Positions 1-12,679 of a DNA stretch of 64,000 bases are shown piece after piece. The notes under the pieces were generated by a model, which searched no databases, was not told where the DNA came from, and worked only from the letters and a program-made list of their open reading frames with translations. Source of the DNA: Epiperipatus broadwayi (taxonomy: Eukaryota > Onychophora > Udeonychophora > Euonychophora > Peripatidae); the NCBI GenBank assembly GCA_028023455.1, contig JAQFVV010012477.1:2566650-2630649 (forward strand), in the 5' to 3' direction. Within the stretch, counting starts at the first letter, position 1; each line of letters opens with the position of its first letter. Both the position numbers and the translations under genes were made by a program.

Positions 1-912
1 CTAAGAAGGTTATCATTAAGAACAGGTGTAAGACAAGGATAACTTCATATCTCCAAAACTTTATATAGCAGCACTGCTGCAGGTATTTTGTGGATTAAAA
101 TGAAAAACTAAAGGAATAAAAGTAAATGGAGACTATTTAAGTCAATGGGATTTTACAGATGGTGTAATTGTTTTTGCAAATAATGCTTCAGCACTTCAAG
201 AAATGTTGCAATAGTTATCACTTGTAAATAAAATGTAAGATTAAAGATTAATGTTAAAAAGACTAAGGGGATGTTCAATGGATTTTCTCAGAAAAGGAAA
301 ATAAAGATTTATAATGATGAGTTAGAAGAAACTTAGACATTGATTAAATTATTACTACAGATTAATACATTATGGATGAAATTAATCACATAATTAAACT
401 TGGTTGGAGTGCTTTTGGTAGAAATAACTTAATATTAAAAGGAAATATGCTTTTGTGCTTGAAAAAGAAGGTTTGTAATAAATATATTTTATAAGTTTTT
501 AATTATGGATTTGAGAATTGTATACTTAATAGAAAAATAATGCAGAGACTTTAGACTATTCAAAGAAGTATGGATATGCATATTAGGAGTAACTTGAAGT
601 GGTCAAAAATGTAATATATGGGTAAGACAATATACATGTGTTACTGAGATTATTGAAAAAATTAAGAAATTACAGTAAAGTTGGGCTGGATATATTGCTA
701 AAGAGATGATAATTGATGGACTGATGAAATATTAAACTGGATTTTAAGAGAATGTAAAATACCAAAAGAGTTAACATGTGAGATAGATAGATGCAATGAT
801 CAGTGCAAGGGTGATTTGGAGAAGAGAGACTAGAAGTCAGAGAAGATGGATTAAACTTGGACAAGTCATTATCCTGTAATAGATTGATAAAGGGTGATGA
901 TGATGATGAAAA
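1..912 (+). pseudogene. RTE-type LINE, decayed reverse transcriptase and 3' end (runs off the window start)
   Basis: This is the back half of a non-LTR retrotransposon ORF2, on the plus strand and full of stops and frameshifts. Near position 25 one frame reads TGVRQG followed by a stop, the RT motif B region. Around 112-210 another frame reads GIKVNGDYLSQWDFTDG then VIVFANNASALQEMLQ, matching the RTE pattern of GI-ING-L-FADD-LQEMLQ, but the catalytic FADD has become FTDG. Around 670-890 the tail resembles the open fragment at 8277-8501: the W-AG-IA block, then RW-E-W, and a final WIDKG-like end. It closes with a GATGATGATGATG tail at about 895-909, a simple-repeat 3' end typical of RTE-clade elements. 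The RTE assignment rests on these motifs only. It cannot be functional. Confidence 0.82.
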
Positions 913-1042
913 AAAATTTAATTTTAAATCTGTTCTTAGTCTGTAAGATTGACAGGTTATAAAATATGACACTAAAATCATTGAAAAAGATTATTAATAT
1001 TAATTCACGTCTGTATAATCCGTGTCTGATTGCAATTTAATG

Positions 1043-4000
1043 CTATATATATATATTGTGCCCTTTTCTATACGTCAGAATTAGCTCATCATAGTCAATT
1101 TACTAAAAAAATTAAATTTAGAATATGTTCTCTTTGTGTAATAATTATATTGTAATGATAATATTTTAAAAGTACAATTTAAAGCTAAATAAATATGATA
1201 AATATCTTCAAAACAGTTAAATAAAGCTAAAAGTATTAATTGCTTATAGTTGGAAAAGCTGGCCATAATAAATAATGCAGCTATAAATGTTTAAAATATG
1301 TTTTATAAGTTGAATTTTAATAACTAAAACTTGTAATTAAATAAATCCTATATTTTAAAGCATAAATTATATTTAATAATTATATTTAATATTATATGTC
1401 TTAAAAGTAATCTTTATGGTAGAAAAAATTATATTTAATTATATGTTTTCAAAATTATTAATTCCAAATTTTATATTATTTATTTAATATAATGTTTGTT
1501 GCAATTAACATTTATTATTTTTAGATAGAATTTTGACACAATCTGTCTCAGTTGTAAGTCATGTAACCTGTATAATACAGACATGAATGCATGCTTGCTA
1601 GTATTTGTGTTAATAAAGTTCAAAATATTTCAAAAATTGCATTATAGAATTGAATATATTTATTTACTTATCACAAGAGGAACTATTAAATTAGTCGTTA
1701 TAAAATGTTTTAAATAATATTATAAAAATGTATGCAGTTAGTTAAAAATTAAATATTTTGTTTTAAAATAAAATAGATAAATTAAATATAAAAGGTGGGA
1801 TAAATTAATAAAATATTGCCTTTAAAAGTCATTTTGAAATGTTTAGTTAATTTAAATAAAGTGTAGAAATTTATTTAATATTTATGTCTTAAATAATAAT
1901 TTTAATAATAATGAGTCATATTTTATTTTTTAAATTTAATTGTGTGTTACAGTAGTAATATGCAAATTGAGTATCAGATGAAAAGCAAAATCCACCAATA
2001 AGATGATGTATTTTGCAGGGTATAAATACTGCTGCACGATTAATTCTAGAGGGTGATCGGTGCTAATAATTTCTAAATTTATACTTCTTTTAAAATTTTT
2101 ATTTTTAGACAATTTTAGTGTTCTCATATAATTTATTTGCAAACTGATAAGATATTAATTTTTAAGTATTTGCAAAGAGAGCATAGTATAAATAAATTTA
2201 AATAAGTTTTTATTAAAAGGATGCAGTGCTAAATTAAAGTTCCCTTTACCAGGATTTTTTGTCAAAACTTAATATGACTTCATAGTAAAAAATATGGAAA
2301 TGCTAACCAGTAATACATGTTTAATTAAGAAAATTTTAAAAGTAAGAATGATAAATATTAATATAATATTAGTGATTTTAATGAAGAGAACTATTTCATT
2401 GAACAAAGGATTATATTGGACATTACACAGAAATTTTAACAGAAAAGCTATTTGTAAATTAAAGTTAACAATGCATTTATTTTTCTAATAGCGACATAGT
2501 CATATTCAAGACCGACAATTAATACGACAAACTTAATAGTAAATTTTATGGAAAAATAAAGCCATGGAGATAAATGTTTTATTCTTTTTGAAGGAAAACA
2601 TTGTGAATATTTTAAAGAAAAAACTGTCATAAATAATATTTAAATGAATATTTTAAAATGTATGTAATAAAATCTGAATTATATAAGGTTATATGCGTTT
2701 GCTAGAATTTATTAAAAAAAAACGATAATTGTATCACAATGAAAATAGCAATAATTGGATAATAAATAATAAATTATCCTGACAAATAAACCTGAAATAT
2801 GAGGAATTATAAATAAGTAATTATTGAATTTATGGAAAACAATATTTTTAAAAATTGTGCAAAAAGTTTTATCCGGATTGTCCAAAGTCAAGTTGCCAGG
2901 ATATAATGCATTACCGAGCCAATAAAGGATCCTATGGAAAAGAAGCTTCAAGATATTATTTTTCAATATTATAGTTTTATTATTATTTTAATAATCATTG
3001 TTCTGGATAATAGAAACTATAAACTATTATTCTATACTTTTCCAGAACAGATTAATGATTATTTTTATTACATTTCCAAGATTTTTTAGACATCGCTTAT
3101 TATTTTATCATTCATTTTTTTAAACTTCATTCGTCATGCTTGAAGGAGCTTACAATGCATGTGTCAATTTTGGGAAAGTTTTGTTTTATTATTTCATTGT
3201 CAAGCATGAGAACTTAGCAATGGTGGAGGTTTTAATTGCTCATAGGAGAATTTTTTTTTTAAAAAAAAACTCTCGAGGAAAATAAAAAAAACATTTGAAC
3301 TTTATAAAGAACATTCGTCAATACAGAAGATATACATAATTATTGTCTTGATTTATTTTATTAACTTTAATTTTTAAGTGTAATATTATTTAATAGAATA
3401 GGTACATGAATATTAATTTAGTACAAATGATATTATAGTTTATAGCAAATAGTTTGATAATTTAAATAAGTTAATATTTTTTTAAGTGTGGAAGTATGGA
3501 TGTATATCATATATGCAATGTTTTATTTAATTGATGGTCACAAAGACATCATAAGTGATTTTAAGTTGATATCACTTAGATAATAGTTATGAATATTGAC
3601 ATTTTATAATGTATATTTTTTTGCAGATTATCAATGAATTATATTATATTGAAGTATAAATGTTAGGTTGTATGTGGATACACTTATACAACACATTTAA
3701 ATTATAAGATTAGGATTTATTTATTCTCGGAATATGCATACTTTAATTTCATATTATTAATATAACACAACATGATGATGAATAGTTATATAATTCTTTT
3801 ACAAAGAACTTTAATATTATTAGATATTTAAAGTATGGATAATGATTATTATGTATTTTGCTCAAGAATATTGGATAGGAAAGTAAAGTAATCTTTTCTT
3901 GTAGTTTAGTGAGATCATTCTAATTATGATTGAATCTTATTTATTATTTTAAATATGTGAGTTAGTTTCATTTGTTGGTGTAAGATTTGATAAATCTATA

Positions 4001-6202
4001 GAGAAATTTTGATGAGATAGTGACTTGGTAGTAATTTTAAAAACATGAACCTAATGAGATGTTATTAATGTAGGATTTATTATGGGAATGGGAAAAAAGT
4101 TTTGTAATCTTATTAAATATACAGTACAGTTAACAAAGCCCTACAGCTGATATATTTTGTTTGTGGGCAGTGTCTATTTTTTTAAGTATTGATGTTTCAA
4201 TAAAGCTGAAGTAATAGCTTGACATCATTGTTGGTAGTGGAGGACATTAGACAAGTACGTCATGCCTCTATTTTATAGATACACTGTGACATGGTGTTTT
4301 TTATCTAATATGTACTATGAGTAAGACTCTAGTTTTAGCCTACACATCTATTCGCTATCACAATTTTCCAAAGTATTACACCTAACAGTATTGTATTTTT
4401 TGAAAAGAAGTAATGAATAATTTAGAATTTAAGAATTGTTATTGAATGAATAAGGCATGTTCATTTACTTGTAAGGAGGATTAGAGTTAATGGAAAATGG
4501 AATTGAAAATCCAATGGAACCAGATGGTAAAAAATCATAAAATATGTTCTATATTTATTTTTTGGAAAATAAAATTAATTTCATGAATAAATGGATAAAG
4601 CAAAGTTGCTCTGAAATGTTAAATAATTTCAAATAATTTATTTTATTTTATAAGTATTGCATATTTTCCAAGATATATAATGTTATGAAACAAAACAATA
4701 CAAAGTAAGCATAGGTACAATTTTGTATTTATTTAAATAATAAAAAGTACATCAATAATTGCAGCTATTCCTTATTGAAATAATATTAAACAGAAGATAT
4801 TAGATATAATAATCATAGTATAGTTAACAACAACGATGTCCATGTATTGTATTAATAAATCAACAGTAAATATTTTATATATAATATTCATAACATTGCA
4901 AAAGTGGGAAATTATTTAGTAAAAAGATCCATATTCGGAATTGTTATGTTGTGTTTTCCGTTCTATGCTTCAGTGTATGTTTTAAGGAAGCATATTGTAA
5001 TAATATTTAAAGATATAATATTTAGAATAAATATAAAGAGATATAATTTTATCGTAAAATTTGATAACAAAGAGATATAACATTGTATTATTATTATTAT
5101 TATTTTTAAGTCAGAGTGAAGACTTAAATTGATTTTCTATTGTATAGTAGTTACAATGAGTAAGAGATGTATAATGGTGCAAATTTATTATACCAACTGT
5201 AAATAGTGTAAATATCTTGTTGTTTATTTTATTTGTTATAATAAAAACTTTGTTAAATTTGTTTTCATAATCTGTGTGTTCCGATTGTTTTTTCCCCATT
5301 ATAATGCATAATAAACACAGAATATTAGAATTAAACATAACATTTGCACAGAAATAAATAAAGTATTTATTTTAAGAATTCTAATATTTTCTTGGAATTG
5401 ATTTATTTAAGAAATGACATTTTACCTTATCTTTATGGTCATAAGTTGATTATTGTAATAGTACATCGAATTATAAATGCTATCCATTGCCACACATATA
5501 TTTTTCAGATTATAAGATGCTACCACATATTCATTAAGTTATTATATGAAAGATAAAAGATTATATTATATTATTTCTTCTTATTATTATTATGGCAAAT
5601 AAGAATTATAGTGAAGAAAAGATATATAAAATTAGATGATACAATGAAGAGTATTATTATTATTTATTATTATTGTTATTAGTTAGGTGTGGTAAAGTAT
5701 GACATTAAGTCCCTTATCATGCTTTACTACAGTGATTTTGATTAACTTAAAGTAGTTTTATGAAACTGAGATTTTATTTAGCTAAAATTATTCTAGATAA
5801 AAGATTAATATTTAATTATTAGTTTAATCTTAATGATTAGGTATTATTAAAGCCATAAGGATGCTATAAATTTATTATTTGAAATAGTAATAGGGGGATA
5901 GTGTTCTTATGCCATTGATGTAATATCCTGTGGGATATTGGCTCAATGTAATCTTTCTTGTCATCTGTATTTCACTTCCAAGTCTCATGATTTAATAAAT
6001 ATTTATTTATTTATTTTATAAACTGAACCTTATTATTATTTTTATTAATTTGAGCTAGTAGAATATCTTAATATTAATGCAGAATATTTTATTTACCAAT
6101 TATTTGCATTTAACCGAACGTAATCGTGAACTGAGCTAGACCCATTTTACTTAACATTATATTGCCCGGAAGTAAGACTACAACTAATAGGTTAGAATAT
6201 AT
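1043..6202 (+). repeat. Left arm of a roughly 5-kb-armed inverted repeat, non-coding
   Basis: Reverse-complement homology to 25212-30028, found by eye from ordered anchors. 1052-1071 matches 30001-30020 (TATAGAAAAGGGCACAATAT sense). 1093-1133 matches 29939-29980. 4000-4350 matches about 26950-27330, including the shared GTTAACAAAGCCCTA and AATAAAGCTGAAG blocks. 5210-5260 matches about 26060-26130, 5640-6010 matches 25410-25745 and 6120-6200 matches 25212-25300. The copies are clearly diverged, with many indels. Both ends of the arm sit in (TA)n runs. No reading frame of useful length or recognisable protein was found. It is either one copy of a dispersed 5-kb family or the terminal repeat of a larger element. 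Confidence 0.85.
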
Positions 6203-7147
6203 ATATATAAAAGATTAAAAATATACTTTAGAGAAACTTAATTTTACCCTATTTCCTTGAAATATCATGCTTCAGAAAAATATTAGAAATCAAATAAGGA
6301 AAGAGTGCAAATGTAGTGATATGTTTTTTTAAAAAAAAACAATGACTAATTTGTAATTAATACACAATGAAGAGTCACAAATATACAATAAAATATTTTA
6401 AATAAGTTATTTCACAATTATTGAATTTAATAATGAGAATATTTAAATAATATCAAAAAAAATGGGAAATCGATTCTGAAAATATTTTTATTACATTATT
6501 TTAAATATAAATATAATTTTATACCTTGAATTTAGTTGGACACTATTGTTTCTTTAGATTCTGACAATATAATATTACATTTTAGAAATGAATTTATTTG
6601 ACGGTTTTATATGTAGATATTAAAAATATTTAACACAAATATCTATCTTTTTTTGGATACGATATTTTGCTGATACGGATTTTAGTTAAATGCAATGTAG
6701 ATATATTTTTTATATTTCTTTATTTAAGTTAATTATTCTCATTTCTAATTTGTCAAATATGTATGTGTGCATATTTATCACCTTTTTAAACAAAGACTAA
6801 AAAATGTTTATAAAAGTATATATTAATTAATTAAGTTAAATAAAGTTTTTTTTTTCTGAAAATATTATTGATCAATTTTTTTTAAAAATATAAATCGCAA
6901 ATATTTATAAATTTTATTATTACTACATTATATTAATTAAAAATAAACACTAAAAAAACTAATAATGATTTATGTCTATTTTTCTTATATAAATAAATTT
7001 TCAACATAAATTATTTAAATGTGAATATATATTTACTTTATATTCGCAAAAGATATTAACTGTGCCAATATAAAAATTACTTATCTTTTTTTAAATCTTC
7101 GTTAATCAATTTTATTTTCTGTCGAAGTTTTACATTTTTAATTATTT
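6203..7147. other. AT-rich sequence, nothing recognised
   Basis: Dominated by A/T homopolymer runs and short ATT/TTA strings. No ORF, no tRNA-like fold and no repeat that I could match elsewhere in the window. Confidence 0.6.
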
Positions 7148-7693
7148 AATATAGGGTATATGAGCACAGACGTTCACACCACCCACCTCTCTCCACTCTA
7201 TCTAATAACACTGATACACCTAAACACATATATGCTGAAAAGATAAATAATCACCAATATACGTATTTCATGCTAAACCAGCAATCATCAGTTGGTCCAG
7301 ACTATCATCTTTACACACATATATAGTATAAGTGCTCAGATATATATTAAGATAGACTATCCTCACAGTATAATGGACAGGCTTCAATCCACTCCACACT
7401 CCAACTCTTCAACCGTCCATCCAATTGAAAATCTGATGATGGAATGCTCAAAGGCCACCCTGAGGCTGAGATTATTGTCACACCCATGTTGACCTAAAGT
7501 CAATCTGAACCCCACATGTACAGGACATAATCCATTTAATACATATGCAAGGATGGGCAGACATCTCTATAATGTAATAACTGAAAACACAGGCTTGTTA
7601 TATACCTGTGGCTATATATATGTAATATAGGGTATATGAGCACAGACTTTCACACCACCCACCTCTCTCCACTCTATCTAATAACACTGATAC
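7148..7693 (+). repeat. Foldback-family half copy bounded by 70-bp direct repeats
   Basis: 7148-7217 and 7622-7693 are almost identical; both run from TAATATAGGGTATATGAGCAC to CTAATAACACTGATAC. Between them lies one half of the foldback family seen at 11815-12595 and 51986-52690. Shared landmarks in order are the CACTCTATCTAATA block, ATTTCATGCTAAACCAGCA, CATCAGTTGGTCCAGACTATCATC, TTAAGATAG, and AAAATCTGATGATGGAATGC. The short reading frame at 7292-7492 is a by-product of this repeat and not a gene. The flanking direct repeat could reflect a local duplication or an LTR-like end. Confidence 0.7.
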
Positions 7694-8276
7694 CAAATGA
7701 CAAGATTTTGCTATACCTCTTGGAGATATAATCTGCAAAATACAACATTTTTCTGAAGAGTAGAATTCATTCCTTTAAATAAAAATATTAAAAACTTTTA
7801 AGTTATATATTATTATTTTTTATTTTATTTGATATTTTAATTGCAGGGTTTTTAGTTAAACAGTACAAATATATTTTCTTCATATTTTTTTATTAATTTA
7901 AATGTTTTTATCACTTTTTTAAAAAGAAAAATAAATAACATATAATAAAAAAAATGTTTATTAAAAACATATGCAAATTATTAATTAACTAAGTTAAATA
8001 AAGATTTTCGATAATTAAAAATGAATGTTAAAAAAAATCTAACAATGATTTTTGTGCATAATTTGAGCTTATGTATAAAGTGCAAATATATGTTTAAATT
8101 GAATACACAATAAGTTTAAGATATTAAATATGGCAATATAAAAAAACATTTTAGTACTTTGTTAATATTTATTATAAATTTGTTACTCATTTTATGTTAT
8201 TATTTGGAACATTTGCATTTTTAATTATTATAAATTGTTTTCATTTAATGACTAGGAAATTTCTGTAATGAAGTGA
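7694..8276. other. AT-rich sequence, nothing recognised
   Basis: Long A/T runs with a TTAATTAACTAAGTTAAATAAAG block similar to 6822-6848, suggesting an old local duplication. No coding potential seen. Confidence 0.5.
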
Positions 8277-8512
8277 AGTTGGGCTGGACATATTGCTAAA
8301 AGAGATGATAATAGATGGACAATTGAAATTTTAAACTGGATTCCAAGAGATTGTACAAGACCCAGAAAGAGACCACATGTGAGATGGATGGATGAAATAA
8401 GAAAGTGTGCAGGGGTGATGTGGAGAAGAGAAGCTAAAGATCAGAAAAGATGGATTGAACTTGGAGAGACCATCATCCTGCAGTGGATTGATAATGGTTG
8501 ATGATGATGATG
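8277..8512 (+). pseudogene. RTE-type LINE, C-terminal end of ORF2 and simple-repeat tail
   Basis: A 74-codon open stretch from 8277 to the TGA at 8499-8501 reads SWAGHIAKRDDNRWTIEILN, continues through RP-KRPHVRWMDEI and ends in ILQWIDNG. This is the conserved C-terminus of RTE-type endonuclease/reverse transcriptases. It is followed by TGATGATGATGATG at 8499-8512. The open frame starts abruptly, with AT-rich DNA upstream, as expected for 5' truncation during target-primed reverse transcription. It is the same family as the relic at 1-912 but better preserved. It lacks the endonuclease and RT domains, so it is inactive. Confidence 0.88.
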
Positions 8513-9150
8513 CAATTCAAAGTATAATGCATAGATAAACTGACAGATTCAAGACCCAATAGATCCTGACCGAAGTTCAATCTTCAACAGCTCATAAATT
8601 CTACAAATGTTTATTTTTTTTGCTTTCTCTTACTCAAAAATAGGTTCTAATTTTTACTTTTTTCCCATTTACTTATGTATCTATTTAAAAAAATTACATG
8701 ATAAAGTATTATGAATACTATTAATCTCAAGGTATCTGATAATAGCATTTAATTATCCAATTAAATTGTTAAATTTTTTTACAAAAATGCAAAGTTAATA
8801 GGTACTTTTTAAATACCTTTGTTTTTCAATAATAATATTAGGTTGGAATAGAATACAATGTTTCAAACTTTAGAATAGTTTAGTTTAATAAAAAGTTAAA
8901 ATTTAATATTAATGCCAAGATATTTTTGAAAATATTTATTTATAAACTAAATGAAATTCTTAAAAATTAATGTTTTTAATAAAATTTTAATAATAATAAA
9001 TTTACATTTTGAAATCCCTTAAATATATATTCAGAGAGAGCCATTTATAAAATATTTCTAATATGGACTTGAGTTTTTATTTTTAGCAACTTTGAAGTTA
9101 CCTAGTAAAGAATGAATATATTTGAGTAAAGTTTATAAATTATCTTTGCT
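8513..9150. other. AT-rich sequence, nothing recognised
   Basis: No ORF or repeat boundary seen. Confidence 0.5.
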
Positions 9151-9335
9151 CTTGCTTAATAATTAACTGAAATATTTGTTAGACTATTGTTATTAGTTAT
9201 CTTTTATATTTCATTGAAGGGAACCGAATATATATATATATTATATCTTGCTTAATAATTAACTGAAATATTTGTTACACTATTGTTATTAGTTATCTTT
9301 TATATTTCATTGAAGGGAACCGAATATATATATAT
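9151..9335. repeat. Two-copy tandem duplication, unit about 96 bp
   Basis: CTTGCTTAATAATTAACTGA through GAAGGGAACCGAATATATATA occurs at 9151-9240 and again at 9247-9335, differing at one visible base (TTAGAC versus TTACAC). The units are joined by a (TA)n stretch, so slippage or unequal exchange in the TA run could explain the duplication. Confidence 0.85.
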
Positions 9336-9914
9336 GTGTGTGCTTGTAATGTTTATATATATACATATAAATATATATGAGAATGTTCACCGAATAATAC
9401 GTATTTTTAAGATTCTGTCAAAACAAAGGTTGTAGCATTATCAATAAAGGTAATTTGATGATAAATGAAATCAAAAAAATGTTACAATTTACCAAGTGAT
9501 TTGCCATTCAAATATAACTTTTTATTGTTATATACAGATCGTAAATTCTGCAGAAAGAGAACGTTAATAGAATGTTAAAAAAAAAAAAACCTATCTATTA
9601 AGAAAGGAGTTATTATTGGTGTTTTCTAACTCAAAAATAAATTGAAGATACTGTTGACTTTAAAAATAAAATTCTATTATACTATATAAGCACAAAAATT
9701 AGAAACAAAAATTAGATATATTTGCTATTTAAAAAAAGATATAATACTTTATAAATTAATAAATTGAAAAGCAGAATAATATGATTAGATTTTAAATTAA
9801 AGTTAACTTAGATACGTATTTTAAGATTTTATTCATATATATATATTACTACAAATCTATATCTGTATTTCTTCAAAATAATATACGTAAACTTATAAAT
9901 AAATATTAGAAAAT

Positions 9915-10070
9915 ACAGTAACTAAAATTTGTTAAAAAAATATATATATATATAAACGTCACAGCGCTTTCAACTATCCTTGTAGTCTTAGTTGACAAAA
10001 ACTACAAGGATAATTGAAAGCCCTCCTAAGTGACGTTTATACTTTTTTTTTAACAAATTTTAATTACTGT
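9915..10070. repeat. Foldback element A, copy 1
   Basis: Arms at 9915-9985 and 10001-10070 are inverted copies. ACAGTAACTAAAATTTGTTA opens the left arm and TAACAAATTTTAATTACTGT closes the right. The inner arms carry AACTATCCTTGTAG and CTACAAGGATAATTG, and CTCCTAAGTGACGTTTATA ends the inner right half. The family is shared with 49964-50172 and, as a partial copy, with 31090-31205. A TA run interrupts the left arm. Non-coding. Confidence 0.85.
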
Positions 10071-11040
10071 ATTACAAGAACTGTTAAATGTGATATAAAT
10101 AAAGTTCATCCCCATGATCCCAGACCATAGCCATGTGATCCTTTATACATTAACATTCTCTATTTTTGATTAAAATTTATAAAAATGTTCAGTGAATATA
10201 AATTATCTTCTTGGTATCAATTACTCTATGATAAACAATAGGTGCAGGTTTTCCTAATGCTATTCATTGTATAATACAAAAAAATATTTATTTTTAATCA
10301 TCATTTTACTGTACATATGAGACCAAATGATTATTTTTTTTTGCTTTATTATTGTCATAAGTTTAAATGATGTTTAAATAATAAACCTTTTAGTAAATCT
10401 TAGGATTATTTTATGCTATCCTTTATTTAACTATACAGTTTTCAAGAAAATGGTTAATATTGATGTAAATAAAAATACTAGAAGATACATTCTATTTAAA
10501 ATTTATGATACTATTTTTATTTTAAAGGTTTTAAAAAAAATACTGCATCATAGACTAACATTGTAATTGCATTATAATTATGTATAGATAGGTAGATGGA
10601 TATATAGATAAAGATAGAATAAACAATAAATAGATCTACAGATAGTATATATATATATATGAAGAAGGCAATACTTAAGCAATGCCAATAAGATTAACAA
10701 TCACCAATCTCAAAATGTTGTCAAAGCTATGACTTTTAATAAATAAAGATGGAAATCGATCTTTTTATGGTCTAATATGTTTATATAAACACTTAAGATT
10801 GAAATGTTACTACAGAAATATATTATTAACACAAAGAAATTTAAATAAACCTCATTAAGATATATAGTGAATTATAACTTTTAATCAGCAATTATAACTT
10901 TCAAATTGTACTCTAACCATGTATTACTTAGATAATAATGCAAATAATGCTAAAGGCTAAATAGGTATTAAATGTAAATAATTACATTTTGAATTACAAG
11001 CGTCAAACTAACCCAACACACATCTTTGACACCATTCACT
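10071..11040. other. AT-rich sequence with short GATA/TAGA strings
   Basis: 10575-10650 is rich in TAGATA-like repeats and contains a (TA)8 run. Otherwise nothing is recognised. Confidence 0.5.
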
Positions 11041-11345
11041 TTTGATAAATACATTGATGATTATTATTATTCATTCGCAAAACTAGAGATTGTCTTTAGC
11101 ACAGATATAAACATCAAAATTCAAATAAAGATTAATATATCTGATTTGTTTTAATTAAGCACACACACATGACAATATTTATATTTCTCTTTCCCATATG
11201 TAATATCTTTATTAATATATTAAATAACTTCAATACTACCACATATTATTTTAAATTTATATGAATAAAGATACAGTAAAAGACAAATGACTCAAAAGAT
11301 GTATTTCATGCTGAACCAGTAGTCATCAATAAGAATATCATTTAC
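11041..11345 (+). repeat. Dispersed repeat B, copy 1
   Basis: GATAAATAC-TGATGATTATTA, AAACTAGAGATTG, TTTAGCACAGATATAAAC, AAGATTAATATATCTGATTT and CACATGACAATA appear in order and recur at about 57640-57780. A second block (11277-11330: TAAAAGACAAATGAC, ATTTCATGCTGAACCAG) recurs at 57450-57520. The order of the two blocks is swapped between the copies, so this is a rearranged or composite repeat. Confidence 0.6.
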
Positions 11346-11419
11346 AACCAACAAACTCAATCTGTTGTCAAGGCAACCTCCTCTACTCAATAATGGTAAA
11401 AACATACTTTATCAAGTAA

Positions 11420-11580
11420 TTATATATTCATACATAGATAGATAAATGAAAGATAAATAAGTAATCATATAGATAAATATATAGATAGAAGATAGATGAA
11501 TAGATCATTGATATGTAAACAACTGATAGATATATAGAAATAAACAGAAAAATAGTTTGATAGATACATAGTAAACTAGC
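11420..11580. repeat. Degenerate GATA/AGAT low-complexity tract
   Basis: Many interrupted ATAGATA, AGATAAAT and TGATAGAT units; an old tetranucleotide microsatellite. Confidence 0.7.
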
Positions 11581-11600
11581 GTAAAAGTAACCAATAGTTG

Positions 11601-11701
11601 TCAAGCATTAGTGGTTGAGAGGTCAGCGATGGCTGCTTTGCAAGCGGTTGTCCTGGGTTGGGGGGTTCACTTCCTGGCTGATGCTATGACACATGAGAAA
11701 A
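11601..11701 (+). mobile_element. tRNA-derived SINE with 18-bp target-site duplication
   Basis: The insert is flanked by identical 18-bp repeats AAAAGTAACCAATAGTTG at 11583-11600 and 11702-11719. It holds a tRNA-like head: an A-box-like TAGTGGTTGAGAGG at 11609-11622 and a B-box-like GGTTCACTTCC near 11663-11675, about 45 nt apart, the layout of an internal RNA polymerase III promoter. It ends in ACACATG plus a short A-run. At about 100 bp it is short for a SINE, with no evident LINE-matched tail. Related copies lie on the minus strand at about 15668-15765 and 33059-33155. The exact duplication makes this a confident, fairly recent retroposition. Confidence 0.88.
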
Positions 11702-11814
11702 AAAAGTAACCAATAGTTGAATATCTAGTAAATCAACATATAAATAAATTGAAAAATAGATACAAATAGATTGACAGACAAATAATTAGTTATATACATA
11801 AATATATAAAAATA

Positions 11815-12595
11815 GATAATTAGTGGATTTGAACTCAGACATTCAAACTCCATACAGTCATTCTTTCTATACAATATAACTGATATACATGACCACATAC
11901 ATGTGAAAGAGATAAATGATCACTAATGTACATTTTTCATGTTGAACAAATAACCATTATTTGGTTTGGATTATCATCTCTTATACATATATATATAATC
12001 AGTGCTCCGTTAATTTTAAGATAGCAAAGTATGCAGTTTAATGAATAAACTTTAATCATCTCCAAACTTCAATTCTTTGGCCATCCATATCACTGAAAAT
12101 ATGATTGAATGGTCAAACCTCTTGATAATGCCAATATTATAGTCATACCCACATTGACATTAAATTAATCTTGCCCAGACTGTATTCTGCCACCCCCACA
12201 GTATATTTAAACAAACATATTAATATCCTACATATGAGAGATCAAATGACTTAAGATAAACATGGGTTTGATTACACTATTAGCATCATCAAGGGCTTTG
12301 AGCTTTCCATCATCAGAATTTCAGTGATATGGAAGGCTGAAGGAGAGGGGATTGAATCATGTCCATTAAAGTGTGTAGATTTTCTATCTTAATATAAACC
12401 ATGCACTGGCTATATATATGAGTACATGATGATCCAGACCAACTGATGATTTTTGTTGGTTCAACATATGTGTATATTGGAGATTTTTTTTTCACATGTA
12501 TGAGGTCATGTATATTGGTTATATTAAATAGAGTGGATGACTGTAGGGAGCTTGAAAGTCTGGGTTTAAATCTCCTTTAATTATATCTAAATTAT
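11815..12595. repeat. Foldback element C, full inverted pair
   Basis: Two arms of about 350 bp face each other (11815-12165 and about 12255-12595). The left arm starts GGATTTGAACTCAGACATTC and the right ends AAGTCTGGGTTTAAATC. Shared inner landmarks are the TACATGTGAAAGAGATAAAT / TTTTCACATGTATGAGGTCA pair, the TTAAGATAG / CTATCTTAA pair and the CAT(C)AGAATTTCAGTGATATGG pair. The centre at about 12165-12255 contains a run of C. The short minus-strand frame at 12313-12495 is a by-product. Family members lie at 7148-7693, 30240-30440, 51986-52690, 56088-56560 and 57460-57540. Confidence 0.82.
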
Positions 12596-12679
12596 GTATA
12601 TACCTTATACTTGTATTTCAATATTAAAATAGATAAATATATAAGTGGTTTGTGATGTTTGATACATAAGTAATAAAAT

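Noticed and set aside
2712-2966. 84-residue minus-strand frame in the left arm
   Set aside because: Not conserved as a frame in the homologous right arm; composition is that of AT-rich noise.
7432-7460. Active hammerhead in foldback family C (CTGATGATGGAATGCTCAAAG)
   Set aside because: The CUGAUGA box is present, but no stable stem II and no GAAA follow; other copies (about 12300, 52390) do not keep a consistent structure.
11601-11701. A functional tRNA gene
   Set aside because: A- and B-box-like sequences are present, but no acceptor stem closes, and the target-site duplication plus related copies show it is a SINE.
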